Below are positions 55,470 through 63,085 of a stretch of DNA of 64,000 nucleotides, in pieces. Location: the NCBI RefSeq assembly GCF_964212655.1, contig NZ_OZ156465.1, positions 4,216,001 through 4,280,000 of the forward strand. The letters are read 5' to 3'. Below the pieces are notes generated by a model that saw nothing but the letters and a program-made list of their open reading frames with translations, had not been told where the DNA came from and did not search any database. The first letter of the stretch is position 1. Each line of letters begins with the position of its first letter. Origin of the DNA: Candidatus Thiodiazotropha sp. LNASS1 (GTDB lineage Bacteria; Pseudomonadota; Gammaproteobacteria; Chromatiales; Chromatiaceae). Both the position numbers and the translations under genes were made by a program.

Positions 55470-55643
55470 ATGGAGCAATGCACCAACCCAGAATGCAAAA
55501 AGCAATTTCGCGTTACCAAAATTGGCGGAGGCGTTCCTGGTGGCAAAGAACGTGAGGAGGTTATTTGCCCCTACTGTAATACCGTAGTGCGCACCGAAAT
55601 GACATCTGCCTCTTTCATCACCAGTAAACTCGAAGATCAATAG
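55470..55643 (+). CDS. Zinc-ribbon peptide, cassette 5a
   Basis: The 57-residue protein has two Cys pairs (CTNPEC near the start and CPYC later), a zinc-ribbon pattern. I chose the ATG at 55470 because AAGGA lies just before it; an ATG at 55449 falls inside the junction repeat. It likely binds one zinc ion and perhaps nucleic acid or protein. Function unknown. Confidence 0.65.
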   Translation: MEQCTNPECKKQFRVTKIGGGVPGGKEREEVICPYCNTVVRTEMTSASFITSKLEDQ

Positions 55644-55657
55644 CAAAGGAGTGCCTT

Positions 55658-55876
55658 ATGAGCGAAGAGCACAAAGCAAAAATCGGCATTCCAGCCGATC
55701 ACAACCTAGTTCAAACTGATACCAAATGGGAGCAGCGCAAGAGTCTGGATACCGACACCTACTGGTATGACGAAGTTGATGGAGAAGGAAACGTAGTCGC
55801 AAAGTGGGTTGTTAAAGACTCAACCTCCGTCTATCCACCTTTCGGAAGAGATATTTCTTTCGAGAAAGTCGGTTGA
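55658..55876 (+). CDS. Small acidic hypothetical protein, cassette 5b
   Basis: The 72-residue protein is soluble and beta-rich (LVQTDTKWEQRKSLDTDTYWYDEVDGEGNVVAKW). It has a good ribosome site (AAAGGAGTGCCTT). It shares a cassette with the zinc-ribbon peptide, since only 14 bases separate them and no junction lies between. No family is recognised. Confidence 0.65.
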   Translation: MSEEHKAKIGIPADHNLVQTDTKWEQRKSLDTDTYWYDEVDGEGNVVAKWVVKDSTSVYPPFGRDISFEKVG

Positions 55877-55891
55877 ATGCATAAAAATACA

Positions 55892-55929
55892 TAACGAGAC
55901 AGAAGGTCTCGTTAATGTAGCTGTTAGGT
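55892..55929 (+). repeat. Short attC-like junction, copy C
   Basis: TAACGAGACAGAAGGTCTCG, TTAATGTAGCTG, then GTTAGGT. It differs from copies A and B at a few positions outside the hairpin arms. The conserved arms suggest selection on the folded form. Confidence 0.65.
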
Positions 55930-55992
55930 TTCTCGAAACCACGGTGAGAACCTCTTGGTTTAACTATTACCGTGGCATATTGGAGAAAAGAA

Positions 55993-56451
55993 ATGAAAAA
56001 TATATTTGGAATAGTATTTTTTCTAGCATTATTCGGGCTAAGTGGGCTTGTGAGTGTTGAAGCTAGCACTCAAGAAGAGAGGCAGAAATTATTTTCACAA
56101 TGCTATAAAGATCCTGCCGCCGATACGGCAAAGTATGGGCATGGTGGTAACTGTTATGCTCACTGTCTTCCCGGAGAATGCGAGCGCCTCGGATTTGTCA
56201 TAAGAACCAATTTATTTAATATTTGTAGAAATAATCCAAATGCTGACGCTCAACGTTATGGGCATGGCGGTAATTGTTGTGCACACATAACTCGAAGTGA
56301 AGGTGATCTAGTCAATCGTCAAGCAGGGAAGCGCCTATGTAACTTCGACACGAATCCTAATGTATCGTTGGAAGATTTGGTTGAGGTATATAATGCAGGT
56401 TGTACTGTTGCATTAGCAGTAGGTTACACCTGCGTGCCAATTCCACAATAG
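55993..56451 (+). CDS. Secreted Cys-rich protein with YGHGGNC repeats, cassette 6
   Basis: The 152-residue protein has a signal peptide (MKNIFGIVFFLALFGLSGLV) and a mature part rich in Cys. Two similar blocks carry KYGHGGNCYAHC and RYGHGGNCCAHI, and further Cys follow (NAGCTVALAVGYTCVP). Disulfide-stabilised periplasmic or secreted function is likely. I chose the ATG at 55993 behind GGAGA. Not recognised. Confidence 0.7.
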   Translation: MKNIFGIVFFLALFGLSGLVSVEASTQEERQKLFSQCYKDPAADTAKYGHGGNCYAHCLPGECERLGFVIRTNLFNICRNNPNADAQRYGHGGNCCAHITRSEGDLVNRQAGKRLCNFDTNPNVSLEDLVEVYNAGCTVALAVGYTCVPIPQ

Positions 56452-56454
56452 AAA

Positions 56455-56487
56455 ACCTAACCAGGGCCTCCAATCGACCTCAGCAGA
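56455..56487 (+). repeat. attC site 4, left half (split by IS-C)
   Basis: It begins ACCTAAC (matches RYYYAAC) and continues CAGGGCCTCCAATCG. GGCCTC-AATCG pairs with CGATT-GAGGCC in the right half at 57754-57796, with one unpaired C, exactly as in a normal attC. Confidence 0.75.
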
Positions 56488-56532
56488 TCCCCCGATAAAG
56501 TGGATACTTTCTGATAACTTCAGGAGGTAAAT

Positions 56533-56907
56533 GTGCCGAGATACAATCAACCAAGGAAAACTTGGAAATACACAAAAGATTTTAAGGTAAAAGCAGTAAA
56601 ATTGAGTTACCAGCCAGACATACAGGTAAAACAAGTAGCGGAAGGACTGGATATACATCCTTTTATGCTATCCAGGTGGCGAAAAGAGTACCGCGAAGGT
56701 AAGCTTCAAGGAGATAATCAGAAGAGAGTTGGCGTGACGAAACATAAGACAACTGTGAGTCAGAGAGAGCTAAGGGAGAATGCCCGTTTAAAGCAAGAAA
56801 ATGCACGTCTCAAGAAGGAGAATGACCTTCTAAAAAAGTGGCAACGGTATCTGGCGGAACAACATCAGAACGATTTGGATTTATCCAAAGGCATGGACAA
56901 GAGCTAG
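56533..56907 (+). CDS. IS3-family OrfA (IS-C)
   Basis: The 124-residue protein starts at a GTG behind CAGGAGG. It has the helix-turn-helix (FKVKAVKLSYQPDIQVKQVAEGLDIHPFMLSRWRKEY) and a coiled coil (LRENARLKQENARLKKENDLLKKW). The slippery A6G near its end permits OrfAB synthesis. Confidence 0.9.
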   Translation: MPRYNQPRKTWKYTKDFKVKAVKLSYQPDIQVKQVAEGLDIHPFMLSRWRKEYREGKLQGDNQKRVGVTKHKTTVSQRELRENARLKQENARLKKENDLLKKWQRYLAEQHQNDLDLSKGMDKS

Positions 56908-57725
56908 GTGTCAGATACCTGTGTAATTGGTTAGGCGTGAGTACAAGTGGCTACTATGCCTGGTCAAAGAGAAAAGAGCCGAGACGTATTAAAGAAGATC
57001 GAAGATTACTCATATTGATTGAAGCGATCTATTACAAGAGTCGCTGTACATACGGTAGTCCACGTGTCTATCAGGCTCTAAAAAAGCAGGGTGTACGTGT
57101 TGGTCGTAAGCGTGTGGAAAGACTGATGCGACAGGCAGGGCTTCAAGCGAGGGCGATGAAGTACTACCGGCAACTGGCAGGATTACACCGATTCTTTATG
57201 AGTATTGGTAATTTACGCACAGAAGTAGGTAAGCCGAAAGCGATCAATCAGCAATGGGTGGCAGATCTGACTTATATTAAGGTAGGTAAACAATGGCGCT
57301 ATCTGGCAATAGTGATGGATCTATACTCCAGGAGAATTATAGGTTGGTCCCTGAGCCAGTCAAAAAATACAAAATTGACGATAGCCGCTCTGATGATTGC
57401 GATCAAAAGACGGCGGCCCGAAAAGGGACTGATATTTCATACCGATCGTGGATCAGAGTATCGATCTTACGATGTACTGAGAGTGCTAAAGACACAGGGG
57501 ATTATACCGAGTATGAATCGACCCTACCATAGTGTGGACAACGCAGAAATGGAGTCATTCTTTAAGTCACTTAAGGGTGATGTAATTAGAGGTAAAACTT
57601 ATATGGATGAAGTAGATTTGAGAAGTGATTTATGTAGTTACATCAATTATTTCTATAATAGGGAGAGATTGCACTCCAGTTTAGGATATAGGTCGCCTGT
57701 TGAATTCGAAGCTATGCAGGCTTGA
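56838..57725 (+). CDS. IS3-family OrfB transposase (IS-C)
   Basis: The DDE domain is complete: QWVADLTYIKVGKQWRYLAIVMDLYSR, HTDRGSEYRSYD and SVDNAEMESFFKSLKGD. The N-terminus holds the usual HTH_21 block (YGSPRVYQALKKQGVRVGRKRVERLMRQAGL). The tail RLHSSLGYRSPVEFE matches the family. It appears intact. Confidence 0.92.
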   Translation: MATVSGGTTSERFGFIQRHGQELGVRYLCNWLGVSTSGYYAWSKRKEPRRIKEDRRLLILIEAIYYKSRCTYGSPRVYQALKKQGVRVGRKRVERLMRQAGLQARAMKYYRQLAGLHRFFMSIGNLRTEVGKPKAINQQWVADLTYIKVGKQWRYLAIVMDLYSRRIIGWSLSQSKNTKLTIAALMIAIKRRRPEKGLIFHTDRGSEYRSYDVLRVLKTQGIIPSMNRPYHSVDNAEMESFFKSLKGDVIRGKTYMDEVDLRSDLCSYINYFYNRERLHSSLGYRSPVEFEAMQA

Positions 57726-57753
57726 AAAATGTGGTATCCATTATTTCGGGGGA

Positions 57754-57796
57754 AGTCCACTCGCTACCGCTCGGCGATTGAGGCCAGGCGTTATGT
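57754..57796 (+). repeat. attC site 4, right half
   Basis: It contains GCTCGGCGATTGAGGCC and ends with AGGCGTTATG. It pairs with 56455-56487 on the other side of IS-C and opens the cassette that holds the GHKL gene. Confidence 0.75.
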
Positions 57797-57853
57797 TGCT
57801 TAGGGGTTCTAGCATGAGAAACTTTTGCGTCACGGATGTAAAAGGGCAGTTTA

Positions 57854-59407
57854 ATGGCTAAGAAAACTCTAGATGCCACACCGGAAAAACGTATTTTTTT
57901 ATCGATTATCTCGGAATACGACTTAAAGAGATCGATATGTGAATTAATAGACAACGCGATTGATCTTTGGACTAGAACCAAGAGAGAGGGCTTGGTAATT
58001 CGAATCGAGTTAGATACTCGGCAACAATCGATATCTATACATGACAATGCGGGAGGCCTCGAGGAGGATAGACTCGATCATATTATAAGTCCCGGAAAAA
58101 CTAGCAACGATATTGATGATAGCGTGATCGGATATTTCGGCGTGGGTAGCAAGAGGGCTGTTGTTGCTCTCGCAAAAGATATTAGTATTAAATCTAGGTT
58201 TGGTACTGAAAAAACGTTTCTGGTAAAGCTTGATGAGGATTGGATAACGAATGACTCAAGTTGGCATTTGCCATATGCAGAAGCTCCGACGCCGCTAAGC
58301 CCTTCATCAACAGTAATTGAACTAGGTAAACTTCGAATTCATGTTAGTGAAGATGATACTGAAGTACTTAAAGCTCAATTGTCAGAAATTTATGCGCGAT
58401 TTATTGAAAGCGGGATAACTATTAAAATAGATGGTGAAATACTGGGGCCAATTCATTTTGATGATGAGTGGTCTTATCCGCCTAAACTTTTGCCGACTAG
58501 ATTCACAGGTGCTGTGGAAATTGAAGGCAGAGTGGTCGAGGTCGAGATTCTATCGGGATTGATAGATCACCCAGGTGATCCAGATGATAGTTATGGGGTT
58601 TTTGTTTACTGCAACAACAGGTTAATTTCTAAAGGGCTCAAAGACTACTCAGTTGGGTTCACCTCGGGCTTGGTAGGTAATCCTCACTACAATGTTTCAT
58701 TGGCTAGGACTATTGTTTCTATAAAAGGACAATCGCAAGACATGCCTTGGGATAGTAGTAAAAGTAGCATAAATGCGAAACATGAAATATGGCAATCAAT
58801 CCGTAAAAGCGTAATTGATGCAACTAAAAGATATGCGCAAGTATCTAGGAGTCTTCAAGGTGCATGGGACAAGGAGGTGTTTAAACACTCCACTGGGCAT
58901 ATCGAAAATGCAAAGCTAGACAATATTGAAAACATCCCCAAAAGCTATCTCCCGAAGCCTGCACCTAGCAGAACAAAATGGCATCAAAAAATAATCAATA
59001 AGAATGCAGCCACTTTAAGAAAGAAGCGTTGGGCCGCCGGTATATTAGATAGTATTTTGGCTGCAGATATGATTTTTGGAGGGCCGTTAGCACATAAAAA
59101 TCGAATCAGCTTAATAGTTTTGGATAGCACATTAGAAATAGCATACAAAGAGTACTTAGTTAGTGAAGTGGGGATTGGCGTTCGTAAATTTAAAGAAATT
59201 TCTGAAAATCGCAAAAGAGTACAAGACGAAGTTCTAAAGCATATCCCTCTAGATGAAGATGAAGTTAAGAAAATCGATCATTATTATAAATTGAGATGTG
59301 ATCTGATCCATCAAAGAGCGACTCCAAATGTTGGTGATGATGATATAGAGGATTACCGCGCAATTGTGGGGGAGGTTTTGGAGGTGATGTTTGGTATCGA
59401 GTTGTGA
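57854..59407 (+). CDS. GHKL ATPase with a C-terminal HEPN-like motif, cassette 7a
   Basis: The 517-residue protein has an N-terminal Hsp90/MORC-like GHKL ATPase domain: SICELIDNAIDLWTR is the N-box with its metal-binding Asn, HDNAGGL is the ADP-binding DxGxG-like motif, and YFGVGSKRAVVAL is the lid region. A second, transducer-like domain follows (about 170-300). The last 100 residues are helical and end in YYKLRCDLIHQRATPN, where R481-x4-H486 matches the Rx4-6H motif of HEPN ribonucleases. GHKL/HEPN pairings occur in prokaryotic defence loci. At 1.5 kb it is large for a cassette gene. A nuclease role is inference. Confidence 0.8.
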   Translation: MAKKTLDATPEKRIFLSIISEYDLKRSICELIDNAIDLWTRTKREGLVIRIELDTRQQSISIHDNAGGLEEDRLDHIISPGKTSNDIDDSVIGYFGVGSKRAVVALAKDISIKSRFGTEKTFLVKLDEDWITNDSSWHLPYAEAPTPLSPSSTVIELGKLRIHVSEDDTEVLKAQLSEIYARFIESGITIKIDGEILGPIHFDDEWSYPPKLLPTRFTGAVEIEGRVVEVEILSGLIDHPGDPDDSYGVFVYCNNRLISKGLKDYSVGFTSGLVGNPHYNVSLARTIVSIKGQSQDMPWDSSKSSINAKHEIWQSIRKSVIDATKRYAQVSRSLQGAWDKEVFKHSTGHIENAKLDNIENIPKSYLPKPAPSRTKWHQKIINKNAATLRKKRWAAGILDSILAADMIFGGPLAHKNRISLIVLDSTLEIAYKEYLVSEVGIGVRKFKEISENRKRVQDEVLKHIPLDEDEVKKIDHYYKLRCDLIHQRATPNVGDDDIEDYRAIVGEVLEVMFGIEL

Positions 59408-59430
59408 CATTAGTAACATAATTATAAGTT

Positions 59431-59865
59431 ATGCCAAATAGAGAGAGTCACAAAAGTCTTGGTAGAGCATGCCTAATTGCTCCACTAATTGCGCCTGTTC
59501 TATATTATATCGGCGCTTTGATTGCGATGGTTATCGAACCAAATAATAGAGTGAGTTTAATAAGTGCTTTAATATTTATAATGAGTATCGGCATTCCAGT
59601 TAGCTATGTTGTAACTTTGGTATTAGGCTTGCCAATTTACCAAATTCTAAAAAATAAAGGGGTACTTACTTTAACTAATATCAGTCTAAGCGGTGTGTTA
59701 TTAGGAGCTGTTGTGTTCTTATTATTTATTGGGTGTGTATCAACTATGAATGTAATAGAGTTTGTTAGCGTCTCTGCTATTGGTGCTACGTTGGGCGGCT
59801 CTGTTGCCCTGACATTCGGAATTATATCAGGCATAACCAGGCCTTCCATCGGACGCAGTCGCTAA
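59431..59865 (+). CDS. Four-helix membrane protein, cassette 7b
   Basis: The 144-residue protein has about four membrane helices (LIAPVLYYIGALIAMVI, LISALIFIMSIGIPVSYVVTLVLGL, and two more). It follows the GHKL gene by 23 bases, and the gap (GTAACATAATTATAAGTTATG) resembles a worn cassette junction, so the two may or may not share a cassette. The end of the gene overlaps attC site 5. Not recognised. Confidence 0.65.
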   Translation: MPNRESHKSLGRACLIAPLIAPVLYYIGALIAMVIEPNNRVSLISALIFIMSIGIPVSYVVTLVLGLPIYQILKNKGVLTLTNISLSGVLLGAVVFLLFIGCVSTMNVIEFVSVSAIGATLGGSVALTFGIISGITRPSIGRSR

Positions 59866-59896
59866 CGCGCCTGCTCCGCTGAAGGCAACGTTATAC
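59834..59896 (+). repeat. attC site 5
   Basis: It begins TAACCAGGCCTTC and ends GAAGGCAACGTTATAC. GCCTTC pairs with GAAGGC and CGGA-GCA with TGC-TCCG. It overlaps the last codons of the membrane-protein gene, a common cassette arrangement. Confidence 0.75.
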
Positions 59897-59959
59897 CTCT
59901 GATAAATAGAAGCTTTTATCCACATCGACATGTACACAAATTGTGCCTAAACTTAACTC

Positions 59960-60241
59960 ATGGACGTTGAGTGGGATCCAAGGAAGGCGGCTGAAAATCT
60001 CCGTAAACACGGAGTCGATTTCGCTGATGCAGTGATTGCCCCGGAGGACGAAAACGACCTCACGATCGAAGATCGCGATCATCCAGAACAACGCTTTAAA
60101 ACATTGGGATTAGGACCAGATCTCAAAGTTCTTTTTGTTGTTCATGCTGAGCGTAACGAAAATTTAATTCGCATTATATCTGCCCGGGACGCGGATCGCA
60201 GTCAAACCAAACAGTATTATCAAGGCCTGAGCTATGAGTGA
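59960..60241 (+). CDS. brnT: BrnT-family ribonuclease toxin, cassette 8
   Basis: The 93-residue protein matches BrnT: VEWDPRKAAENLRKHGVDFADA at the N-terminus and RIISARDADRSQTKQYY near the end, the latter holding catalytic residues. BrnT cleaves mRNA and is blocked by BrnA. The gene overlaps brnA by eight bases. Toxin-antitoxin modules are common in large integron arrays, where they discourage cassette loss. Confidence 0.9.
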   Translation: MDVEWDPRKAAENLRKHGVDFADAVIAPEDENDLTIEDRDHPEQRFKTLGLGPDLKVLFVVHAERNENLIRIISARDADRSQTKQYYQGLSYE

Positions 60242-60482
60242 AAATTTCAGTAAAGGAAAGCGTGGCGCAATTATCAAACCCGACCCAAATAAGGTTCGTA
60301 TTACTATTCGTTTGGATGCCGATATTATCGGACACTTCAAGAGCCTGGTACATGCTGCAGGAGGCGGGAACTACCAATCTCTCATCAACGAAGCATTGCG
60401 TGAGCACATCAAAGCACACGATAAATCTCTGGAAGATGCGTTACGTAAGGTCATCAGAGAAGAATTAAAGCAAGCGGGGTGA
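60234..60482 (+). CDS. brnA: BrnA-family antitoxin, cassette 8
   Basis: The 82-residue protein has the BrnA ribbon-helix-helix pattern (VRITIRLDADIIGHFKSLVHAAGGGNYQSLINEALREHI) near its centre, which binds DNA and dimerises, and a helical end. It neutralises BrnT and represses their operon. It is the last cassette gene. Confidence 0.9.
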   Translation: MSENFSKGKRGAIIKPDPNKVRITIRLDADIIGHFKSLVHAAGGGNYQSLINEALREHIKAHDKSLEDALRKVIREELKQAG

Positions 60483-60488
60483 AAGGTA

Positions 60489-60546
60489 TAACCATGCGAC
60501 CCAATCCGACGCGGCAGAGCCGCACGGCTGGCCTTAATCGTTAGAT
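60489..60546 (+). repeat. attC site 6, end of the array
   Basis: It begins TAACCATGCGACCC, has the hairpin GCGGC-AGA-GCCGC in its middle and ends CGTTAGAT. It is the last recombination site of the array; the chromosome resumes at the stop codon of the ferredoxin gene 59 bases later. Confidence 0.7.
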
Positions 60547-60604
60547 TGCTTTTTGGCAGAATTTGTAGGAATCCCGGCCAACTCTCAATAGGAAAAGCCA
60601 CCGA

Positions 60605-61564
60605 CTACTTGAATGCCGTCCGGTTATTGTCTAAAACTAAAACACCTCGATTGCGGCAAAAGGATTGGCAGGAATAACAGGAAATGCAGAGTGTTTGGTC
60701 AAACACTGGGAGCTTACCGTTTGCGTCGGAGGATTGGATGGCGCCAGTGGGACAGACGCCAACACAACGTTTCGAGCGGGTGCAATCCGACGTGAAGGAT
60801 ATTTTCCCGAATAGCTGATCTCTGATCGTCCGGTAGTTTGCCAACGGCGATGCCTCTATGGCCTTGAGTAACAAAGCCCGCATTGCCGGAACCCGTTTGT
60901 TCCCGTACGGCTGCTGTTCCGCGCCGTCATGCAAGCGCCCCACCATGACTGCGGCGGCAGAGGCCGAGCGCTCCCGGAATAATGTAAAAAACTGGCGACG
61001 AGAAAGCGATGGGGCCTGATATTCGAGTTCTTCCCTGTTCTGTATCAATTTGACGGCGTGGCTGGGGACAATATCCTTCAGCCGGTCGTGAGCGGCGGTA
61101 ACGCTGTCCAGGATATGACTGTTCGCGCATTCGCTACAAGCAGTCAAGTTGATGTGTAACCCGTCAGGGAAAACCAGTGCAAACAGCACCATCACTTCCG
61201 GATGGGCCAAGTAGCCGAGGCATGAAAGCCGCGCATGGGCATCATTATCCGGCTGTCCCTTGCATCCGAGTACGGGAAGCGGATGGTCAGCAAGGTCGGA
61301 CAGGAGGCGAGGTAGGGAAAGACCCGGGGAAGAGAGTGCCGCCGTCGGGCAAACCGAGAGACACGCAAGGCATTGAGTGCAAGTGCCGGTGTTGATGTGC
61401 AGACCTCCTTGGCCCCATGAAATGGTATCCATCGGACAAATGTCCATGCACTTGGTACAGCGATTGGCAGTGCAGCGATGACGGACACACCGTGATCGGT
61501 CGACGGTGACTGCCGTCTCGGGGGCTAGCGTCTTCAAAGCGTAGCCGCTCAGGGGCACAATCAT
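60605..61564 (-). CDS. Multi-cluster 4Fe-4S ferredoxin-type protein
   Basis: The 319-residue protein has four Cys-rich cluster motifs in two pairs: CTKCMDICPMD and CTQCLACLSVCPT (N-terminal half) and CTRSKRCVGVCPT and CISCYSCQSFCR (C-terminal half). A SRRQFF segment lies in the middle. It probably passes electrons to or from the molybdoenzyme in the same operon, or helps insert its clusters. I chose the ATG at 61564 because it overlaps the TorD stop (ATGA); the frame stays open 42 codons upstream inside torD. It is the last gene of the operon. Confidence 0.85.
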   Translation of the reverse strand: MIVPLSGYALKTLAPETAVTVDRSRCVRHRCTANRCTKCMDICPMDTISWGQGGLHINTGTCTQCLACLSVCPTAALSSPGLSLPRLLSDLADHPLPVLGCKGQPDNDAHARLSCLGYLAHPEVMVLFALVFPDGLHINLTACSECANSHILDSVTAAHDRLKDIVPSHAVKLIQNREELEYQAPSLSRRQFFTLFRERSASAAAVMVGRLHDGAEQQPYGNKRVPAMRALLLKAIEASPLANYRTIRDQLFGKISFTSDCTRSKRCVGVCPTGAIQSSDANGKLPVFDQTLCISCYSCQSFCRNRGVLVLDNNRTAFK

Positions 61565-62208
61565 GGCAGCAATACCATGCCCGGCTGCCGCAGGGCACCA
61601 AGGACGAAGCGCCGGGTCAGGTCGGCGAGCTTCCTGTAAAATGCTGTGCACGAGCCCTCTTTCATAGCCTCTGTAAACGGAACTATCCACTGACCCAGGT
61701 GTTCATCGAGCAAGCTGCGTTCCAACTCGGCTAAGCGGTTCCGTTCATTGGATTCAGTATGACCGTTGCCTAGGCGGGCATTTAACAGATAGAGGAATTC
61801 CAACTCCACAGCCACATGGTCGGGCATCTCGGTGAACGCCTCGGCGACATGGAATCCGCCTTCGCGGTAAAGGGCCAGCACCGCCATGGTGGTATCGCCC
61901 ATAACGATGTTTCCGCGGTCCAGGTAAACCGATCCGTAGGGTTTGGATCGGATATTGAAAGGACCGAGGAACAGGCGGGTGTAATCGATCCGTAGGTCCT
62001 CGTAGCTGATCTCACGGAAGCAAGCACCCATGACTTGCGCTGCCGCGGCATATTCAGAATCCAGGGCCGACAAGGCCTGTTCCAGCTGGCCAAAGATGTC
62101 CTCTTCCAGAAAGGCTTCCTCCGGCTCGTAATAGCAGGCACTGAGCATACGGCAGGCGTCCGCTTTGGCTTGATGTCGGCGCTGTACGTCGTTTTGAAGG
62201 TTTTCCAT
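61561..62208 (-). CDS. TorD/DmsD-family chaperone for the molybdoenzyme
   Basis: The 215-residue helical protein fits the TorD/DmsD family, which guards cofactor insertion and Tat export of DMSO-reductase-type enzymes. The YEDLRIDYTRLFLGPFN motif and the later MPDHVAVELEFLYLLN are the family hallmarks. The ATG at 62208 follows AAAGGGA; an earlier ATG at 62256 lacks such a site. It lies between the electron-transfer subunit and the ferredoxin gene. Confidence 0.88.
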   Translation of the reverse strand: MENLQNDVQRRHQAKADACRMLSACYYEPEEAFLEEDIFGQLEQALSALDSEYAAAAQVMGACFREISYEDLRIDYTRLFLGPFNIRSKPYGSVYLDRGNIVMGDTTMAVLALYREGGFHVAEAFTEMPDHVAVELEFLYLLNARLGNGHTESNERNRLAELERSLLDEHLGQWIVPFTEAMKEGSCTAFYRKLADLTRRFVLGALRQPGMVLLP

Positions 62209-62275
62209 GGAAATCCCTTTAAAGCAAAGGGCTGGGGCCAACGACCCCAGCACCAATTCATCGTGCGTGCGATCC

Positions 62276-63052
62276 TCAAACGGTCGGATCGTTGTAACTT
62301 CGGATATAGAAGACGTTGGGTTCGGTTCCTTCCTCTTCCTTTAGCCGAGTCGTTTTCTGAGCGGCGAGGATCTTGGCGATCGCGCTATTGGGATCATTTT
62401 GATCACCGAAGATCCGGGCGTCTGCCGGGCACGCCTCAACACATGACGGTAGTTCACCGACGCTTGTTCTGTGATAACAGAACGTACACTTCTCGATGAT
62501 ACCCATGTTGCGCACCGGCGGATAATCGCCTGAATTGAACCTGTTCTCGCTGGGCGGCGTCGCACCGGCCGTCTTGGCTACTTCGGCTCCCGATGCCGTG
62601 CATCCGGCGATGGCCGGGCTCTCATCGAGCCACTCCGGATGGACCGGAAAATCGAACTGATTGAAACTGATGACGCTGTAGGTTCCGCCGTCGAGACTGG
62701 AATCGTCCAGCTCCTGAGAACTATAGGGGCAGGCGTCCAGGCAGGCCCCGCAGCCAATGCACCTTTCCTGGTTGAAGAGCGTCGTACCGTCGGGCGCCTT
62801 GAACATGGCTTTGGGCTCGGTGGGACATTCTTCGATACAGGGAGGATTGCTGCAATGATTGCACAGCACTGGCATTTGCACATAGGTAGTGTTAGGAAAC
62901 TCGCCCTCTGTCTTCATGACGAAGTCGGCCCAGTTGAAACTCTGATTGTGGGCCCGAGCCTGGGTGTTGTTTTCTGCCTTGCAGGCCAACGCACAACTGC
63001 CGCAACCTGTGCATTGGTGCAGATCGATTACCATTCCATATTTGACTGACAT
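62276..63052 (-). CDS. Molybdopterin oxidoreductase 4Fe-4S electron-transfer (beta) subunit
   Basis: The 258-residue protein has four ferredoxin-type motifs (CTGCGSCALAC, CNHCSNPPCIEECP, CIGCGACLDACP and CTFCYHRTSVGELPSCVEACP), as in DmsB/PsrB-type subunits. It has no signal sequence, as expected if it is carried across the membrane by its catalytic partner. It relays electrons between the catalytic subunit and a quinone-linked protein. No NrfD-type membrane anchor is found next to it in the window. Substrate not determinable. Confidence 0.9.
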   Translation of the reverse strand: MSVKYGMVIDLHQCTGCGSCALACKAENNTQARAHNQSFNWADFVMKTEGEFPNTTYVQMPVLCNHCSNPPCIEECPTEPKAMFKAPDGTTLFNQERCIGCGACLDACPYSSQELDDSSLDGGTYSVISFNQFDFPVHPEWLDESPAIAGCTASGAEVAKTAGATPPSENRFNSGDYPPVRNMGIIEKCTFCYHRTSVGELPSCVEACPADARIFGDQNDPNSAIAKILAAQKTTRLKEEEGTEPNVFYIRSYNDPTV

Positions 63053-63085
63053 GATCTTATCCCCGTTAATTAATTCGGTCGATGG

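Larger units (their letters stand above)
56488..57753 (+). mobile_element. IS3-family insertion sequence (IS-C) in the loop of an attC
   Basis: The ends start TCCCCCGATAAAGTGGATAC and the other end in reverse reads TCCCCCGAAATAATGGATAC. OrfA and OrfB are joined by an A6G frameshift at 56832-56838. It lies in the central loop of attC site 4. It is unrelated in detail to IS-B, so two different IS3 elements chose the same type of target. Confidence 0.85.
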
